DNA of 64,000 bases from Rodentibacter pneumotropicus DSM 21403 (GTDB lineage Bacteria; Pseudomonadota; Gammaproteobacteria; Enterobacterales; Pasteurellaceae). The notes under the pieces are model-generated. The model ran no database searches. It saw only the letters and a program-made list of their open reading frames with translations, and was not told the origin of the DNA. Below are positions 37,840 through 47,357 of this stretch, piece after piece. The DNA is taken from assembly GCF_000379905.1 (NCBI RefSeq), contig NZ_KB904056.1:116712-180711 (forward strand). The letters are read 5' to 3'. A program made the translations under genes and the position numbers. The first letter of the stretch is position 1, and every line of letters starts with the position of its first letter.

Positions 37840-38223
37840 ATGAAAATCAAGGAATTAATACAGACTCCGCCCAGTGAAACCTACATCAAAAACAGCTCTC
37901 GCTTGGTTTCCGGTCTATTTATTATCGGGGGATTACTTTATTATCCAACAAACGGTTATGGCGCAGTTATATCTTTAGCGCTGGCATTAATCCTGTTATT
38001 CGGTCAAAAAATGTTGCTTACTCAAGCGAATAAAGATTTCACCGATATGTATCAGGCAAAGCAATTTTTTGAACAAACGCAAAATACCGATTATTTACGC
38101 TTTATTATGGCGCGTTCAGAGCAAATGCTGAAAGATAATAAAGTGCTGTCTGATAAAGCAAAACGCGAAATTCACCAATTACGGGAATATTCAGAAGAAA
38201 AATTGGAGAATGAAAATTCATAA
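37840..38223 (+). CDS. Small membrane protein of unknown function downstream of manXYZ
   Basis: I do not recognise this 127-residue protein. Two hydrophobic segments (about residues 21-35 and 42-63) separated by a short NG-rich turn form a hairpin in the membrane, and the rest is a charged, probably helical cytoplasmic tail (about 66-127) rich in Lys, Glu and Gln. It is not the DUF986 protein YobD found beside E. coli manXYZ; I see no common sequence. The ribosome site AGGG before the ATG is good. It begins 65 bases after manZ, behind the terminator, and converges with arcB. Confidence 0.7.
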   Translation: MKIKELIQTPPSETYIKNSSRLVSGLFIIGGLLYYPTNGYGAVISLALALILLFGQKMLLTQANKDFTDMYQAKQFFEQTQNTDYLRFIMARSEQMLKDNKVLSDKAKREIHQLREYSEEKLENENS

Positions 38224-38229
38224 AAAATG

Positions 38230-38255
38230 ACCGCACTTTCAATGCAAAGTGCGGT
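38230..38255. terminator. Inverted uptake-signal pair downstream of arcB
   Basis: ACCGCACTT (38230-38238) and AAGTGCGGT (38247-38255), extended by AAAATG and CATTTT, make a 15-base stem with a short loop between convergent genes, with T-rich ends on both strands. Confidence 0.8.
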
Positions 38256-38262
38256 CATTTTG

Positions 38263-40089
38263 CTATAACTTTAAATAATCTTCTAATTCTTTCACATTCG
38301 TCTGCCAGTGGGTATTAAGTTTATCAAGCCAATTTTCAATATTATCCTTCCAACTATCTTCCTGATAACATTGTATTTTTTCTGCAAGTTGCTGCACTGT
38401 TATTAAACCGATAGAACCTGCCGCTCCTTTAATTTTATGTGCAATATTGGCAACATTTTGAGTGGCAGAATTATCCACCGAATAAACTTCAAAAGCATCA
38501 TTAAGTTCTTCAAGATACGCAGGCATCATGTGTTTAAACAGAATTAAATTTTGTTCGGTTTGAGTTTTGACTACTAATTCTATCTGCTCTAGATCCAAAG
38601 ATTGGTGGGCTAACTGTTTTTCCACGACTTTAAATTCGATGTTTTCTTCACCAAAAAAATGGTAAAAACAGCGTTTTAGATCTTCCAATACAAGAGGTTT
38701 ACGTAACACCGTATCCATTCCCTTACTCTGATATTCTTCTTCACTTTGCATCACATTAGCGGTGAAAGCTACAAGAGGGGGAAGAAAATCATAAATGCCG
38801 TCTTCATATTTTTGACGTAGATGAGAGGCTATATCGAATCCGGACATATCGGGTAAGTTAATATCAAGTAATATAATATCGTAGCTATTGCGTTCAAAAA
38901 GTTTAATAGCATCTTTCCCATTCAACGCAACATCAACATGATGTCCGAGTTTTTCTAATACGCTTTTTGCTACAAGAACATTTAATTCAATATCTTCAAC
39001 CAGTAAAACGGATAAATTCAACGGTTGGATAGGTTCATAATTATTAATCGGATGCGCTTCTTTCGCATAGATAGTCAGATCAAATGTTGAGCCTACACCA
39101 AGCTGACTTTCAACTTGAATATCCCCCTTCATTAATAAAGCAAGATTTTTTGATATTGCAAGCCCTATTCCGCTACCGGAAGATCTATTTGTATCCTCTT
39201 TCACGCGGTAATACATTTTGAAAATATTGTTCAGTTCACACTGTGCGATCCCCCTACCGGTATCAGAAACACTAAAACGGTAAATATCTTTTTCTAAGGC
39301 ATGAATAGAAAGTTTAATTGTACCTTTTTCAGTAAACTTCACCGCATTACCAATCAAATTTAAAAGAATTTGACTCAAGCGCGCCCGGTCTAAATAAAGT
39401 AAATCAGGTAAATTAGATTCAATTTCCAAAACAAATTTAAGATTTTTAGGTTCAGCCATTAAAATGGCAAAATTTTGAATATCATTTAATAATTCATTCA
39501 AATTGATAGGTTCAAAGTTCAATTTTAAGCGGTTTGTATCAAACTTATCTAAATCAATAATATCGCTAAAAATATGCCCCAAATTGACCGCACTTAAATT
39601 AATTGTTTTCAAATAATTACGCTGCTTTTCTGACAACTGTTCATCAAGCAAAATATGGCTCAACCCAATAATACCGTTAAGCGGTGTTCGCAATTCATGG
39701 CTAATAGTCGCCAATAAACTACTTTTTTCCCGATTATTCTTTTCTAATTTTTCTAGAGCAATAGAAAGTTTCTTTTCAGCAACAATTCTTTCCGATACTT
39801 CATTTCGTAAACGTAATACTGTTTTAGACAGAGCCAATCTTGATCGCTCTAATTGTTCAACGAGCAAAGTAAAAAAATAAATCACAAAAGGCGCGGTGAA
39901 AAGCCCAAATATAATTGAACGAACGAGAACCATCCAATCAATTTGATTGGTAATAAAGAGACTAAGTAAAGTCTGTGCACCCAAAGCCAAGACAGCTAGA
40001 AGAAATAATCCAAGTAGGGAAAACCGAACACGTCCGAGCTTTATCACCCAATCAACATATCGTTGAGCAAAATGTTTAAAGTTTTTCAT
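38263..40089 (-). CDS. arcB: Hybrid sensor kinase ArcB (short form without PAS)
   Basis: ArcB senses the redox state of the quinone pool and phosphorylates ArcA. The 608-residue protein has two membrane segments (about 21-43 and 54-75), a coiled-coil linker, a histidine kinase with phospho-His131 in SHELRTPLNG, ATP-binding boxes (NLIGNAVKF, DTGRGI), a receiver domain with the phospho-Asp in DIILLDINLPD, and a C-terminal HPt domain with His in IAHKIKGAAGS. Compared with E. coli ArcB (778) it lacks the PAS domain between coiled coil and kinase. That short form is known from Haemophilus. It is alone at its locus, with no arcA in view. Confidence 0.93.
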   Translation of the reverse strand: MKNFKHFAQRYVDWVIKLGRVRFSLLGLFLLAVLALGAQTLLSLFITNQIDWMVLVRSIIFGLFTAPFVIYFFTLLVEQLERSRLALSKTVLRLRNEVSERIVAEKKLSIALEKLEKNNREKSSLLATISHELRTPLNGIIGLSHILLDEQLSEKQRNYLKTINLSAVNLGHIFSDIIDLDKFDTNRLKLNFEPINLNELLNDIQNFAILMAEPKNLKFVLEIESNLPDLLYLDRARLSQILLNLIGNAVKFTEKGTIKLSIHALEKDIYRFSVSDTGRGIAQCELNNIFKMYYRVKEDTNRSSGSGIGLAISKNLALLMKGDIQVESQLGVGSTFDLTIYAKEAHPINNYEPIQPLNLSVLLVEDIELNVLVAKSVLEKLGHHVDVALNGKDAIKLFERNSYDIILLDINLPDMSGFDIASHLRQKYEDGIYDFLPPLVAFTANVMQSEEEYQSKGMDTVLRKPLVLEDLKRCFYHFFGEENIEFKVVEKQLAHQSLDLEQIELVVKTQTEQNLILFKHMMPAYLEELNDAFEVYSVDNSATQNVANIAHKIKGAAGSIGLITVQQLAEKIQCYQEDSWKDNIENWLDKLNTHWQTNVKELEDYLKL

Positions 40090-40224
40090 TATTATTAATT
40101 AAGTGTTGGAAAAGTTACTGGAAAAGTATTTTAGCACCGAAAGGTAAATTGTATATCTATTAGTTAGTATGATTGAAATAGTCGCAGTAGGAACAATCAT
40201 CCTATACTGCATTTTTTAAATAAT

Positions 40225-40254
40225 AAAAAACGCTGAACCAGTCAGCGTTTTTTC
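40225..40254 (-). terminator. Terminator of valS
   Basis: AAAAAACGCTGA and TCAGCGTTTTTT flank an ACCAG loop immediately after the valS stop. Symmetric A/T tails allow action in both directions. Confidence 0.9.
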
Positions 40255-40258
40255 AAAA

Positions 40259-43069
40259 TTATAGCGCTTCAATCGCCTTATACTGCTCTCGGATTTTTTC
40301 CAACCCTGATTGATATTCAGCCATTTTTTCACGCTCTTTGGCGATCACTGCCTCCGGTGCTTTGGAAACGAAGGCTTCGTTGCTGAGTTTGCCTTCAATA
40401 CGTTTTACTTCATTTTGATATTTTTCTATCTCTTTGGTTAAACGTGCAAGCTCGGTTTCTTTGTTGATAAAGCCTGCCATTGGCACAAGAAGCTCCGTAT
40501 TGCCCACAAGTTTTGCCACGGCAAGCGGGGCATTTTCCCCTTCCGTTAGTACCCGAGCATCACCCAATTTTGCCATTGCACATAAAAGTGCGGTCTGTTT
40601 TTCAAGAATTTTTTGTTCTGCTACATCCATATTACGGAACAATAAATCTAATCCTTTACTTGGTGCAATATTACATTCAGCTCGAATATTACGTATCGCA
40701 ACAATCACCTCTTTTAACCAATTGATTTCACGCTCAGCTTCACAATCAAAGGCACGTTCATTCACCGTTGGGAATGGCTGTAACATAATGCTATCCGCAT
40801 CAATGCCAACAAAACCTTTCACCTTTTGCCAAATTTCTTCCGTGATGAACGGAATCAATGGGTGTGCCAAACGCAATAATTGCTCTAACACTCGAATAAG
40901 AGTTTGACTTGCCGCGCGAATTTGTGCCGGCGTACCGTTTGCAAACACCGGTTTCGTTAATTCTAAATACCAGTCACAGAATTGGTTCCAAGTAAATTCG
41001 TAGATCGCATTTGCCGCTAAGTCAAAACGATATTGGCTTAATGCCTCGCGAAAATCGCCAACTGTGCGATTAAAACAAGATTCGATCCAACGATCCGCCA
41101 CGGAAAATTCAATTTCGCCTTCACTTAAATCCAATTTTTCATTGGTTAATACAAAACGGCTCGCATTCCACAGTTTATTACAGAAATTACGATAGCCCTC
41201 AAGGCGTTTCATATCCCAGTTAATATCACGACCATTGCTGGCGAGAGCAGCAAGAGTAAAACGTAACGCGTCCGTACCATGTGCCACAATGCCGTCGGCA
41301 AACTCTTTACGGGTGGCTTTCGCAATTTTTTCCGCTAATTGCGGTTGCATCATATTTCCCGTGCGTTTTTCAAGTAAATCTTCAAGGCTAATACCGTCAA
41401 TCATATCAATCGGATCGAGTACATTACCTTTGGATTTCGACATTTTCTGTCCTTGTTCATCACGGATTAAGCCCGTTACATAGACGGTTTTGAATGGCAC
41501 TTGCGGTTTGCCATTTTCATCTTTAATGAAGTGCATGGTGAACATAATCATACGAGCCACCCAGAAGAAAATGATGTCAAATCCGGTGATTAATACATCA
41601 GTCGGGTGGAACATTTTCAGCTCTTTGGTTTGCTCCGGCCAGCCAAGCGTAGAGAACGTCCACAGCCCCGATGAGAACCAAGTATCTAGCACATCTTCAT
41701 CTTGGGTTAAAGGCAGATCCGCTGGCAGATTATGTTTTTGGCGAGCTTCTTCTTCGCTACGAGCAACGTAGATATTACCCGCTTCGTCATACCACGCAGG
41801 AATGCGATGCCCCCACCAAAGTTGGCGTGAAATACACCAGTCTTGGATATCCCTCATCCAAGAGAAGTAAAGGTTTTCGTACTGTTTTGGCACAAATTGG
41901 ATTTCACCGTCTTCTACCGCTTTTGTTGCCACTTCTGCAAGCGGTTTAACGCTCACATACCATTGATCGGTCAAATACGGCTCAATCACCACACCGGAGC
42001 GGTCTCCGTAAGGACGCTTCAATTCATGCGGTTCAATTTTTTCTAAATAACCTTCCGCTTCTAAATCCGCTACGATTCTTTTGCGGGCCTCAAAGCGATC
42101 TAACCCACGATAACGCTCCGGCGCATTGTCGTTTAAGGTCGCATCGGGGTGCATTAAATTGATGATCTCAATATCGTGGCGTTTGCCCACTTCATAGTCG
42201 TTGAAATCGTGTGCGGGGGTAATTTTCACACAACCCGTCCCAAATTCAGGATCAGGGTAAGGATCGGCAACTACCGGAATGATACGGTCGGTCATCGGGA
42301 CGTGTACCATTTTACCGATCACATCTTTGTAACGTTCATCGTCAGGGTGAACCGCCAAACAACCGTCAGCCAAAATCGTTTCGGGACGAGTAGTCGCAAT
42401 GTGCATTGCCCCTCCACCAAAGGTTTCAGATTTATCCACAAACGGATAGCGAACGTGGTACATAAAGCCTTTTTCGTCACGGTTTTCCACTTCCAAATCA
42501 GAAATAGCGGTACGCAGTTTCGGATCCCAGTTTACCAAGCGTTTGCCACGGTAAATCAGCCCTTCTTCGTGTAATCGAACGAACACTTCTTTTACTGCAT
42601 TGGACAAGCCTTCGTCCATGGTGAAGCGTTCACGATCCCAGTCGATTGAGTTACCCAAACGGCGCATTTGTTGGCTAATCGTACCACCTGAATAGGCTTT
42701 CCAATCCCAAATTTTATTGATAAAGGCTTCACGCCCATAATCGTGACGAGTTTTTCCCTCTTCCGCCGCAATTTTACGTTCCACCACCATTTGGGTAGCG
42801 ATACCAGCGTGGTCTGTTCCCGCTTGCCATAGGGTGTTATGCCCTTCCATACGGTGAAAACGAATAAGCGTATCCATCAAGGTTTGCTGGAACGCATGCC
42901 CCATATGTAAACTCCCCGTCACATTCGGCGGTGGAATGGCGATACAATAGCTTGGAACATTCTGGTTTTCATTCGGTTTAAAATACCCTTTCTCTTCCCA
43001 GTGTTGATAAAGGGCTTGTTCTACCGCAGACGGATTAAAACGGTCTGCCATTTGGAGGTTTTGTGTCAT
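40259..43069 (-). CDS. valS: Valyl-tRNA synthetase ValS
   Basis: ValS charges tRNA-Val. The 936-residue class I enzyme has the HIGH-type motif HMGH in [13 protein letters not shown] near residue 50, the editing domain in the middle (about 190-330), the KMSKS loop [14 protein letters not shown] near residue 545 and a C-terminal coiled coil (about 870-936). It starts at 43069 with GAGAAAG upstream; the ATG six codons on has no ribosome site. It is the last gene of a five-gene run (holC, lipoprotein, yqfB, nuclease-like gene, valS) with short gaps. Several uptake signals lie inside. Confidence 0.97.
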   Translation of the reverse strand: MTQNLQMADRFNPSAVEQALYQHWEEKGYFKPNENQNVPSYCIAIPPPNVTGSLHMGHAFQQTLMDTLIRFHRMEGHNTLWQAGTDHAGIATQMVVERKIAAEEGKTRHDYGREAFINKIWDWKAYSGGTISQQMRRLGNSIDWDRERFTMDEGLSNAVKEVFVRLHEEGLIYRGKRLVNWDPKLRTAISDLEVENRDEKGFMYHVRYPFVDKSETFGGGAMHIATTRPETILADGCLAVHPDDERYKDVIGKMVHVPMTDRIIPVVADPYPDPEFGTGCVKITPAHDFNDYEVGKRHDIEIINLMHPDATLNDNAPERYRGLDRFEARKRIVADLEAEGYLEKIEPHELKRPYGDRSGVVIEPYLTDQWYVSVKPLAEVATKAVEDGEIQFVPKQYENLYFSWMRDIQDWCISRQLWWGHRIPAWYDEAGNIYVARSEEEARQKHNLPADLPLTQDEDVLDTWFSSGLWTFSTLGWPEQTKELKMFHPTDVLITGFDIIFFWVARMIMFTMHFIKDENGKPQVPFKTVYVTGLIRDEQGQKMSKSKGNVLDPIDMIDGISLEDLLEKRTGNMMQPQLAEKIAKATRKEFADGIVAHGTDALRFTLAALASNGRDINWDMKRLEGYRNFCNKLWNASRFVLTNEKLDLSEGEIEFSVADRWIESCFNRTVGDFREALSQYRFDLAANAIYEFTWNQFCDWYLELTKPVFANGTPAQIRAASQTLIRVLEQLLRLAHPLIPFITEEIWQKVKGFVGIDADSIMLQPFPTVNERAFDCEAEREINWLKEVIVAIRNIRAECNIAPSKGLDLLFRNMDVAEQKILEKQTALLCAMAKLGDARVLTEGENAPLAVAKLVGNTELLVPMAGFINKETELARLTKEIEKYQNEVKRIEGKLSNEAFVSKAPEAVIAKEREKMAEYQSGLEKIREQYKAIEAL

Positions 43070-43081
43070 TTATCTTTCTCT

Positions 43082-44209
43082 TTAATTACTAACTTGCTTT
43101 TTAATTTTTTCTAATGATGGTTTAATAGCATCTACAAATTTTTTCATATTCTCAATATGCCAATCTATAGACCTATCCCAATTAGTCATATCATCACGAT
43201 TAAAACTATTATTTGATGATAGTGATATCCTAGAAGCCCTTTTATTCTCTAAAAGTTCCCAAGTTAATTCAGCACCAAATTTCTTCTCTATAACTTCTTT
43301 ATCCTTTTGTAAAAGATTAAAAATTGTCTTGTTATCATCTTTGTCTATATATAATTCAACTCTAATCTTATTCTTTAATAATACAAGATTATATTGAACA
43401 TCTGCGATCCCCGCTCCAGTTGATATCCAATAACCCTGAGAGCCATTTCTCCCATCATATAAAGAGAAACCTCGATTTTTAGCACATTCTAACAACTTAG
43501 CCCAATATTTTGAATATAGTTCTGAATTCATTTTTTGAGTTATAGTATTTTTCTTTTCTTCATCATCCTTCAAAGATAATTTAACTGTAAATTTTTCAAT
43601 TTCAGGAACTGGAATTATTTTATCTACATCTATAATCAAAGCATTATTCCACTTATAAGGAACTATTTTTATACATTGAATATCAATATTATTTGATCTT
43701 AACCATAAAACAGTACTAGTTACCTCTGGTCTAAATTCTTTTGCAGCAAGAATAATTCTCTGACTATTTCCTATATTAATATTAAAATCCTCTTTCCCTA
43801 AATGTTCATTAATATTATCTTCAGCATTATCAGATAAGCCTTTTTTATTTAAATACTCTTGATAGATATTAATAATCTCTCTTTTAGTTAGAGTCGAACA
43901 ATAAGATACATATTTCAGAGCTTGCCAGACAACATCTTTACCAGTATCGTCTAATTTATTTTCAATAATGACCAAATTTCCTTTTTTATCTAATGCCAAT
44001 AAATCCAATCGTTCATTAGTCTTATCAAATCCAGAAAATTCTTTTTGAATAATTAAAAGCTCCTCATCTGAACCGATCCCTTTTGCTAAGATACTAGGGT
44101 TTTTATCAATCCATTCTTGTAAATCATATCTTTCTTTTAGTCCATTTTCAGAAAATGTTGTCTCTGAAATTTCTGTTAATGATTTAGTTCCTTCATCCAA
44201 AATATACAT
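43082..44209 (-). CDS. PD-(D/E)XK nuclease-like protein with DUF4268-type C-terminus
   Basis: This 375-residue cytoplasmic protein has an N-terminal part that fits the NucS/PD-(D/E)XK fold: Asp69 in ERLDLLALD, Glu83 and Lys85 in VIIENK, and Gln96 with a Tyr four residues on in VVWQALKYV. The C-terminal part (about 230-370) resembles DUF4268, a family I recall from accessory and defence-related genes. DNA here is much more AT-rich than the neighbours, and I found no uptake signal in it, which points to recent acquisition. It is inserted between yqfB (one base gap) and valS (12 base gap) in an operon-like run. No restriction methylase is adjacent. The target is unknown. Confidence 0.7.
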   Translation of the reverse strand: MYILDEGTKSLTEISETTFSENGLKERYDLQEWIDKNPSILAKGIGSDEELLIIQKEFSGFDKTNERLDLLALDKKGNLVIIENKLDDTGKDVVWQALKYVSYCSTLTKREIINIYQEYLNKKGLSDNAEDNINEHLGKEDFNINIGNSQRIILAAKEFRPEVTSTVLWLRSNNIDIQCIKIVPYKWNNALIIDVDKIIPVPEIEKFTVKLSLKDDEEKKNTITQKMNSELYSKYWAKLLECAKNRGFSLYDGRNGSQGYWISTGAGIADVQYNLVLLKNKIRVELYIDKDDNKTIFNLLQKDKEVIEKKFGAELTWELLENKRASRISLSSNNSFNRDDMTNWDRSIDWHIENMKKFVDAIKPSLEKIKKQVSN

Positions 44210-44210
44210 A

Positions 44211-44528
44211 TTACTTATCTCTTATTCTAAACTTAATCACATAAAAGCGTTCTTCATTCGGATAAATCCCTCGAATCACTTCTTTCAACTCCGCTAACGT
44301 CATATTTTCTTGCCTAGCGTGTTGTTCCGTTAATTCATCTAACGTAATAGGCAAAACACTTAATACTTCAATCGTGCAGAAATATTGATTATCCTCAAAC
44401 CGACCAACACGCAAAACATCGCCCATTTTAAAATGGCTTTCGGTTTTATCTCGAATGGTGATCGTTTTTCGCCCTGTGAGAATATCGGCTTCAAAGCGTT
44501 GATAGAAAGTAATATCGTTTGCTTGCAT
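44211..44528 (-). CDS. yqfB: N4-acetylcytidine amidohydrolase YqfB (ASCH domain)
   Basis: YqfB hydrolyses N4-acetylcytidine nucleosides. The 105-residue ASCH-domain protein closely matches E. coli Yqf[21 protein letters not shown] at the N-terminus (quoted to residue 23), [19 protein letters not shown] in the middle and [18 protein letters not shown] near the C-terminus. The catalytic Lys (in GRKTITIRD) and nearby Thr are present. A tmcA gene that makes ac4C in tRNA lies 9 kb away. It stops one base before the nuclease-like gene begins. Confidence 0.93.
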   Translation of the reverse strand: MQANDITFYQRFEADILTGRKTITIRDKTESHFKMGDVLRVGRFEDNQYFCTIEVLSVLPITLDELTEQHARQENMTLAELKEVIRGIYPNEERFYVIKFRIRDK

Positions 44529-44567
44529 TTATTTCTTAAAGTGCGGTTAAAATATCGAGAGTTTTTA

Positions 44568-45092
44568 TTACTGATTCAACCGAATCTCACCTTTTACTCG
44601 CTCAATTTCTAAAAATAAACGGCGTTCTTCTTGGCGGCAGAAACTGTACTCACCTAATTTTTCGGCTTCCGCTGTACACCGAACCTGCTGATATTGGGAT
44701 TCGAGGACTTTCAATAAGGCTTTTTGCTCTTTTAAATAGCTACTAGTTGTTGCTGTTTTACGTGGTTTTTCTGAATGGCGTACTTTTTTCGCCATTTCAC
44801 CTTTCTTAAAATTAGAAGCAACCGGTGGTTTTTCAACGGTGTTTTTCACTTCCTCTACCGTTTTTTGCTCGACCTTTTCAACCTCAGCAATATTTTTAAC
44901 TTCCTTATCTTTAACAACCGATGACACCGTTTCATCTTTAGAGGCATCTGAAACCGGCATTTTCTCAGGCATTGACTCAACCTTACTTTCAGAAAGTGCG
45001 GTCACTTTTTCAGGTGTTTTTGCTTCTTGATTATCACAAGCGGCTAAAGTTAAAACGCTTAATCCTATAAAAATTGGCAAAGAAAGTTTCAT
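44568..45092 (-). CDS. Lipoprotein of unknown function with C-terminal Cys pair
   Basis: This 174-residue predicted lipoprotein has a signal peptide with lipobox LAAC, Cys19 being lipidated. Residues 20-110 are low-complexity and rich in Glu, Lys, Val and Ser with many KV/EV steps, a likely extended linker. The C-terminal 60 residues are a predicted coiled coil (VLESQYQQVR to the end) with two Cys residues 15 apart, which could form a disulfide. An uptake signal at 44994-45002 encodes T31-A32-L33. It sits between holC and yqfB. I do not recognise the family. Confidence 0.75.
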   Translation of the reverse strand: MKLSLPIFIGLSVLTLAACDNQEAKTPEKVTALSESKVESMPEKMPVSDASKDETVSSVVKDKEVKNIAEVEKVEQKTVEEVKNTVEKPPVASNFKKGEMAKKVRHSEKPRKTATTSSYLKEQKALLKVLESQYQQVRCTAEAEKLGEYSFCRQEERRLFLEIERVKGEIRLNQ

Positions 45093-45118
45093 ATTAGATC
45101 CTTAGGGTTTTAGTAAAA

Positions 45119-45550
45119 TTAAGTATTTTCGGTGGAAAGTTGCCAACCTTGCATACGGAGTTGTTTATAGCGATCCCGAGCTCGTGCTTTTTGGGTTTCT
45201 TCCACAGGAACAAAATCAATTAACTGCGTAAAACTATGGCTAAACTCAGGGATGTCTTGTTGCAAGTTGATAAGCAAATCACGTCGTTGTGCATTGCGTT
45301 TTCCACGCCATGAAATCTCAATGGGTGTGGGATATTGAGTCGCTTCGCCCGATAAATTATGCGGCACAAATTCATTGGGATCCCGTTGCCAAAGTGCCTC
45401 ATCGATATCCAGTGCTTGTTGTTCCGTTTCACAAGCAATCAAAATCCGTTTTCCTAAACGCCAAGCTGATGCGGCTAAATTACAGGCTAGTTGTTCAACA
45501 GTGAATGGGCTTTGTTCTGTCAAAATGTAAAACTGTGCATTTTTCATCAT
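45119..45550 (-). CDS. holC: DNA polymerase III chi subunit HolC
   Basis: HolC (chi) links the clamp loader to single-strand DNA-binding protein. The 143-residue protein has the family pattern FYILTEQSP, then ACNLAASAWRLGKRILIAC and DPNEFVPHNLSGE, as in E. coli HolC. I start at 45550, where AAGG lies seven bases before the ATG-ATG pair; the open frame upstream would add seven residues. In E. coli holC is directly followed by valS; here three genes intervene. Confidence 0.92.
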   Translation of the reverse strand: MMKNAQFYILTEQSPFTVEQLACNLAASAWRLGKRILIACETEQQALDIDEALWQRDPNEFVPHNLSGEATQYPTPIEISWRGKRNAQRRDLLINLQQDIPEFSHSFTQLIDFVPVEETQKARARDRYKQLRMQGWQLSTENT

Positions 45551-45674
45551 TTTTTGCCTTAAATTCACCAAACTATAAACCGAGTAATTCTACCGAAAAA
45601 TTGAGAAAAAATAAACGGGTAAAGAGTCCTTCTATCCTTTCATATGCTTTATACAAGTAAAAAACAAATCGTTA

Positions 45675-45688
45675 TTGATGAAATTCAA
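45675..45688 (+). promoter_or_regulatory. Candidate FNR site upstream of fumC
   Basis: TTGAT-N4-TTCAA (45675-45688) matches the FNR pattern TTGAT-N4-ATCAA at nine of ten positions, about 165 bases before fumC. It could also be a chance match. Confidence 0.35.
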
Positions 45689-45736
45689 CACAACATATTC
45701 AAAAAATAAAAATCCTAATAAAACCGACCGCACTTT

Positions 45737-45752
45737 TATGATCTATATCACA
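45737..45752 (+). promoter_or_regulatory. Candidate CRP site upstream of fumC
   Basis: TATGA-N6-TCACA matches the CRP core at nine of ten positions and extends to TTTATGATCTATATCACAAA. It lies about 100 bases before fumC. Confidence 0.55.
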
Positions 45753-45852
45753 AAACTGATTTTTAGCATTCCTGCCTCGTTCCATTCATAATTCCTAGGT
45801 GTTAGAATCAAGCCACTTTTAATTTTTTATTCTATTAAGAAGGAGTATCATA

Positions 45853-47247
45853 ATGGCATTTCGTATTGAAAAAGACACGATGGGCGAAGTTCAAGTTCCT
45901 GCGGACAAATATTGGGCAGCACAGACCGAACGTTCACGCAATAACTTTAAAATTGGGCCTGAAGCTTCAATGCCGGCTGAAATTATTGAAGCCTTTGGTT
46001 ATTTGAAAAAAGCCGCTGCTTTTGCAAACCACGATTTAGGTGTGTTGCCCGCTGAAAAGCGTGATTTAATCGCCCAAGCCTGCGATGAAATTCTGGCGAA
46101 TAAATTAGATGATCAATTCCCCCTCGTTATTTGGCAAACCGGCTCCGGTACGCAATCAAATATGAATGTCAATGAAGTGGTGGCAAATCGTGCACACGTT
46201 TTACATGGCGGAAAATTAGGGGAAAAATCGATCATTCACCCAAATGATGATGTCAATAAATCACAATCTTCAAATGATACTTTCCCAACAGCAATGCATA
46301 TTGCAGCCTATAAAAAAGTAGTAGAGCACACCATTCCTTGCGTTGAACGTTTACAAAAAACCTTCGCTGCAAAATCTGAAGCATTTAAAGATGTGGTGAA
46401 AATCGGTCGTACCCATTTAATGGACGCAACACCATTAACTTTAGGTCAAGAATTTTCTGCTTATGCCACACAATTAGATTTCGGCTTACGCGCATTAAAA
46501 AATACTCTTCCTCATTTAAGCCAATTAGCCCTTGGCGGCACGGCAGTAGGGACAGGGTTAAATACGCCGAAAGGCTATGATGTGAAAGTAGCAGATTACA
46601 TCGCCAAATTCACCGGGCTTCCGTTTGTTACTGCTGACAACAAATTTGAAGCATTAGCGGCGCACGATGCTATCGTGGAAACCCACGGAGCGTTACGCCA
46701 ACTTGCCATGAGTTTATTCAAAATCGCTAACGATATTCGTTTATTGGCATCCGGTCCTCGTTCCGGTATTGGTGAAATTTTAATCCCAGAAAATGAACCC
46801 GGTTCTTCTATTATGCCGGGCAAAGTGAACCCAACCCAATGTGAAGCCATGACTATGGTCTGCGCGCAAGTATTCGGTAACGATACCACGATTGCCTTTG
46901 TGGGGTCACAAGGTCATTTCCAATTAAATGTGTTTAATCCGGTGATGATTGCCAATTTCCTACAATCTGCACAATTATTAGGTGATGCTTGCGTGTCCTT
47001 TGATGAACATTGCGCAGTTGGGATTGAACCAAATTATCCACGCATTAAACAACAACTTGAAAATTCATTGATGTTAGTAACCGCACTAAACACCCATATC
47101 GGTTACGAAAATGCAGCGAAAATTGCTAAAACCGCACATAAAAACGGTACAACCTTACGCGAAGAAGCCATTAATCTTGGCTTAGTTTCAGCGGAAGATT
47201 TCGACAAATGGGTGCGCCCTGAAGATATGGTAGGCAGTTTAAAATAA
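45853..47247 (+). CDS. fumC: Class II fumarate hydratase FumC
   Basis: FumC interconverts fumarate and malate in the cytoplasm without an iron-sulfur cluster. The 464-residue protein has the family signature [11 protein letters not shown] at residues 317-327, and the catalytic-region blocks [13 protein letters not shown] and [18 protein letters not shown]. Length matches E. coli FumC (467). It has its own terminator. Candidate CRP and FNR sites upstream suggest control by carbon source and oxygen. Confidence 0.97.
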   Translation: MAFRIEKDTMGEVQVPADKYWAAQTERSRNNFKIGPEASMPAEIIEAFGYLKKAAAFANHDLGVLPAEKRDLIAQACDEILANKLDDQFPLVIWQTGSGTQSNMNVNEVVANRAHVLHGGKLGEKSIIHPNDDVNKSQSSNDTFPTAMHIAAYKKVVEHTIPCVERLQKTFAAKSEAFKDVVKIGRTHLMDATPLTLGQEFSAYATQLDFGLRALKNTLPHLSQLALGGTAVGTGLNTPKGYDVKVADYIAKFTGLPFVTADNKFEALAAHDAIVETHGALRQLAMSLFKIANDIRLLASGPRSGIGEILIPENEPGSSIMPGKVNPTQCEAMTMVCAQVFGNDTTIAFVGSQGHFQLNVFNPVMIANFLQSAQLLGDACVSFDEHCAVGIEPNYPRIKQQLENSLMLVTALNTHIGYENAAKIAKTAHKNGTTLREEAINLGLVSAEDFDKWVRPEDMVGSLK

Positions 47248-47269
47248 ACTTACCGATGAAATAACGGTC

Positions 47270-47297
47270 AAAGGCGGGGTAACTCCCGCCTTTTTAT
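47270..47297 (+). terminator. Terminator of fumC
   Basis: AAAGGCGGG and CCCGCCTTT flank a six-base loop and a T tract. Confidence 0.9.
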
Positions 47298-47357
47298 TTG
47301 TGGTTTTAAAGGTGCTTTTGTTATAATCCGTGCGATATCGAACCGTGAAAGAACAAT

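Larger units (their letters stand above)
45551..45852. promoter_or_regulatory. Divergent regulatory region between holC and fumC
   Basis: The 302-base region holds no gene. It contains candidate FNR and CRP sites (described separately), an uptake signal (ACCGCACTT near 45728-45736), and AT-rich promoter sequence. The ribosome site AGAAGGAG for fumC is at its end. I see no other gene or RNA structure in it. Confidence 0.6.

Noticed and set aside
40434..40907. 157-codon open frame antisense to valS
   Set aside because: It lies wholly inside the reverse strand of valS, with no ribosome site or recognisable protein; long antisense frames are common over synthetase genes.
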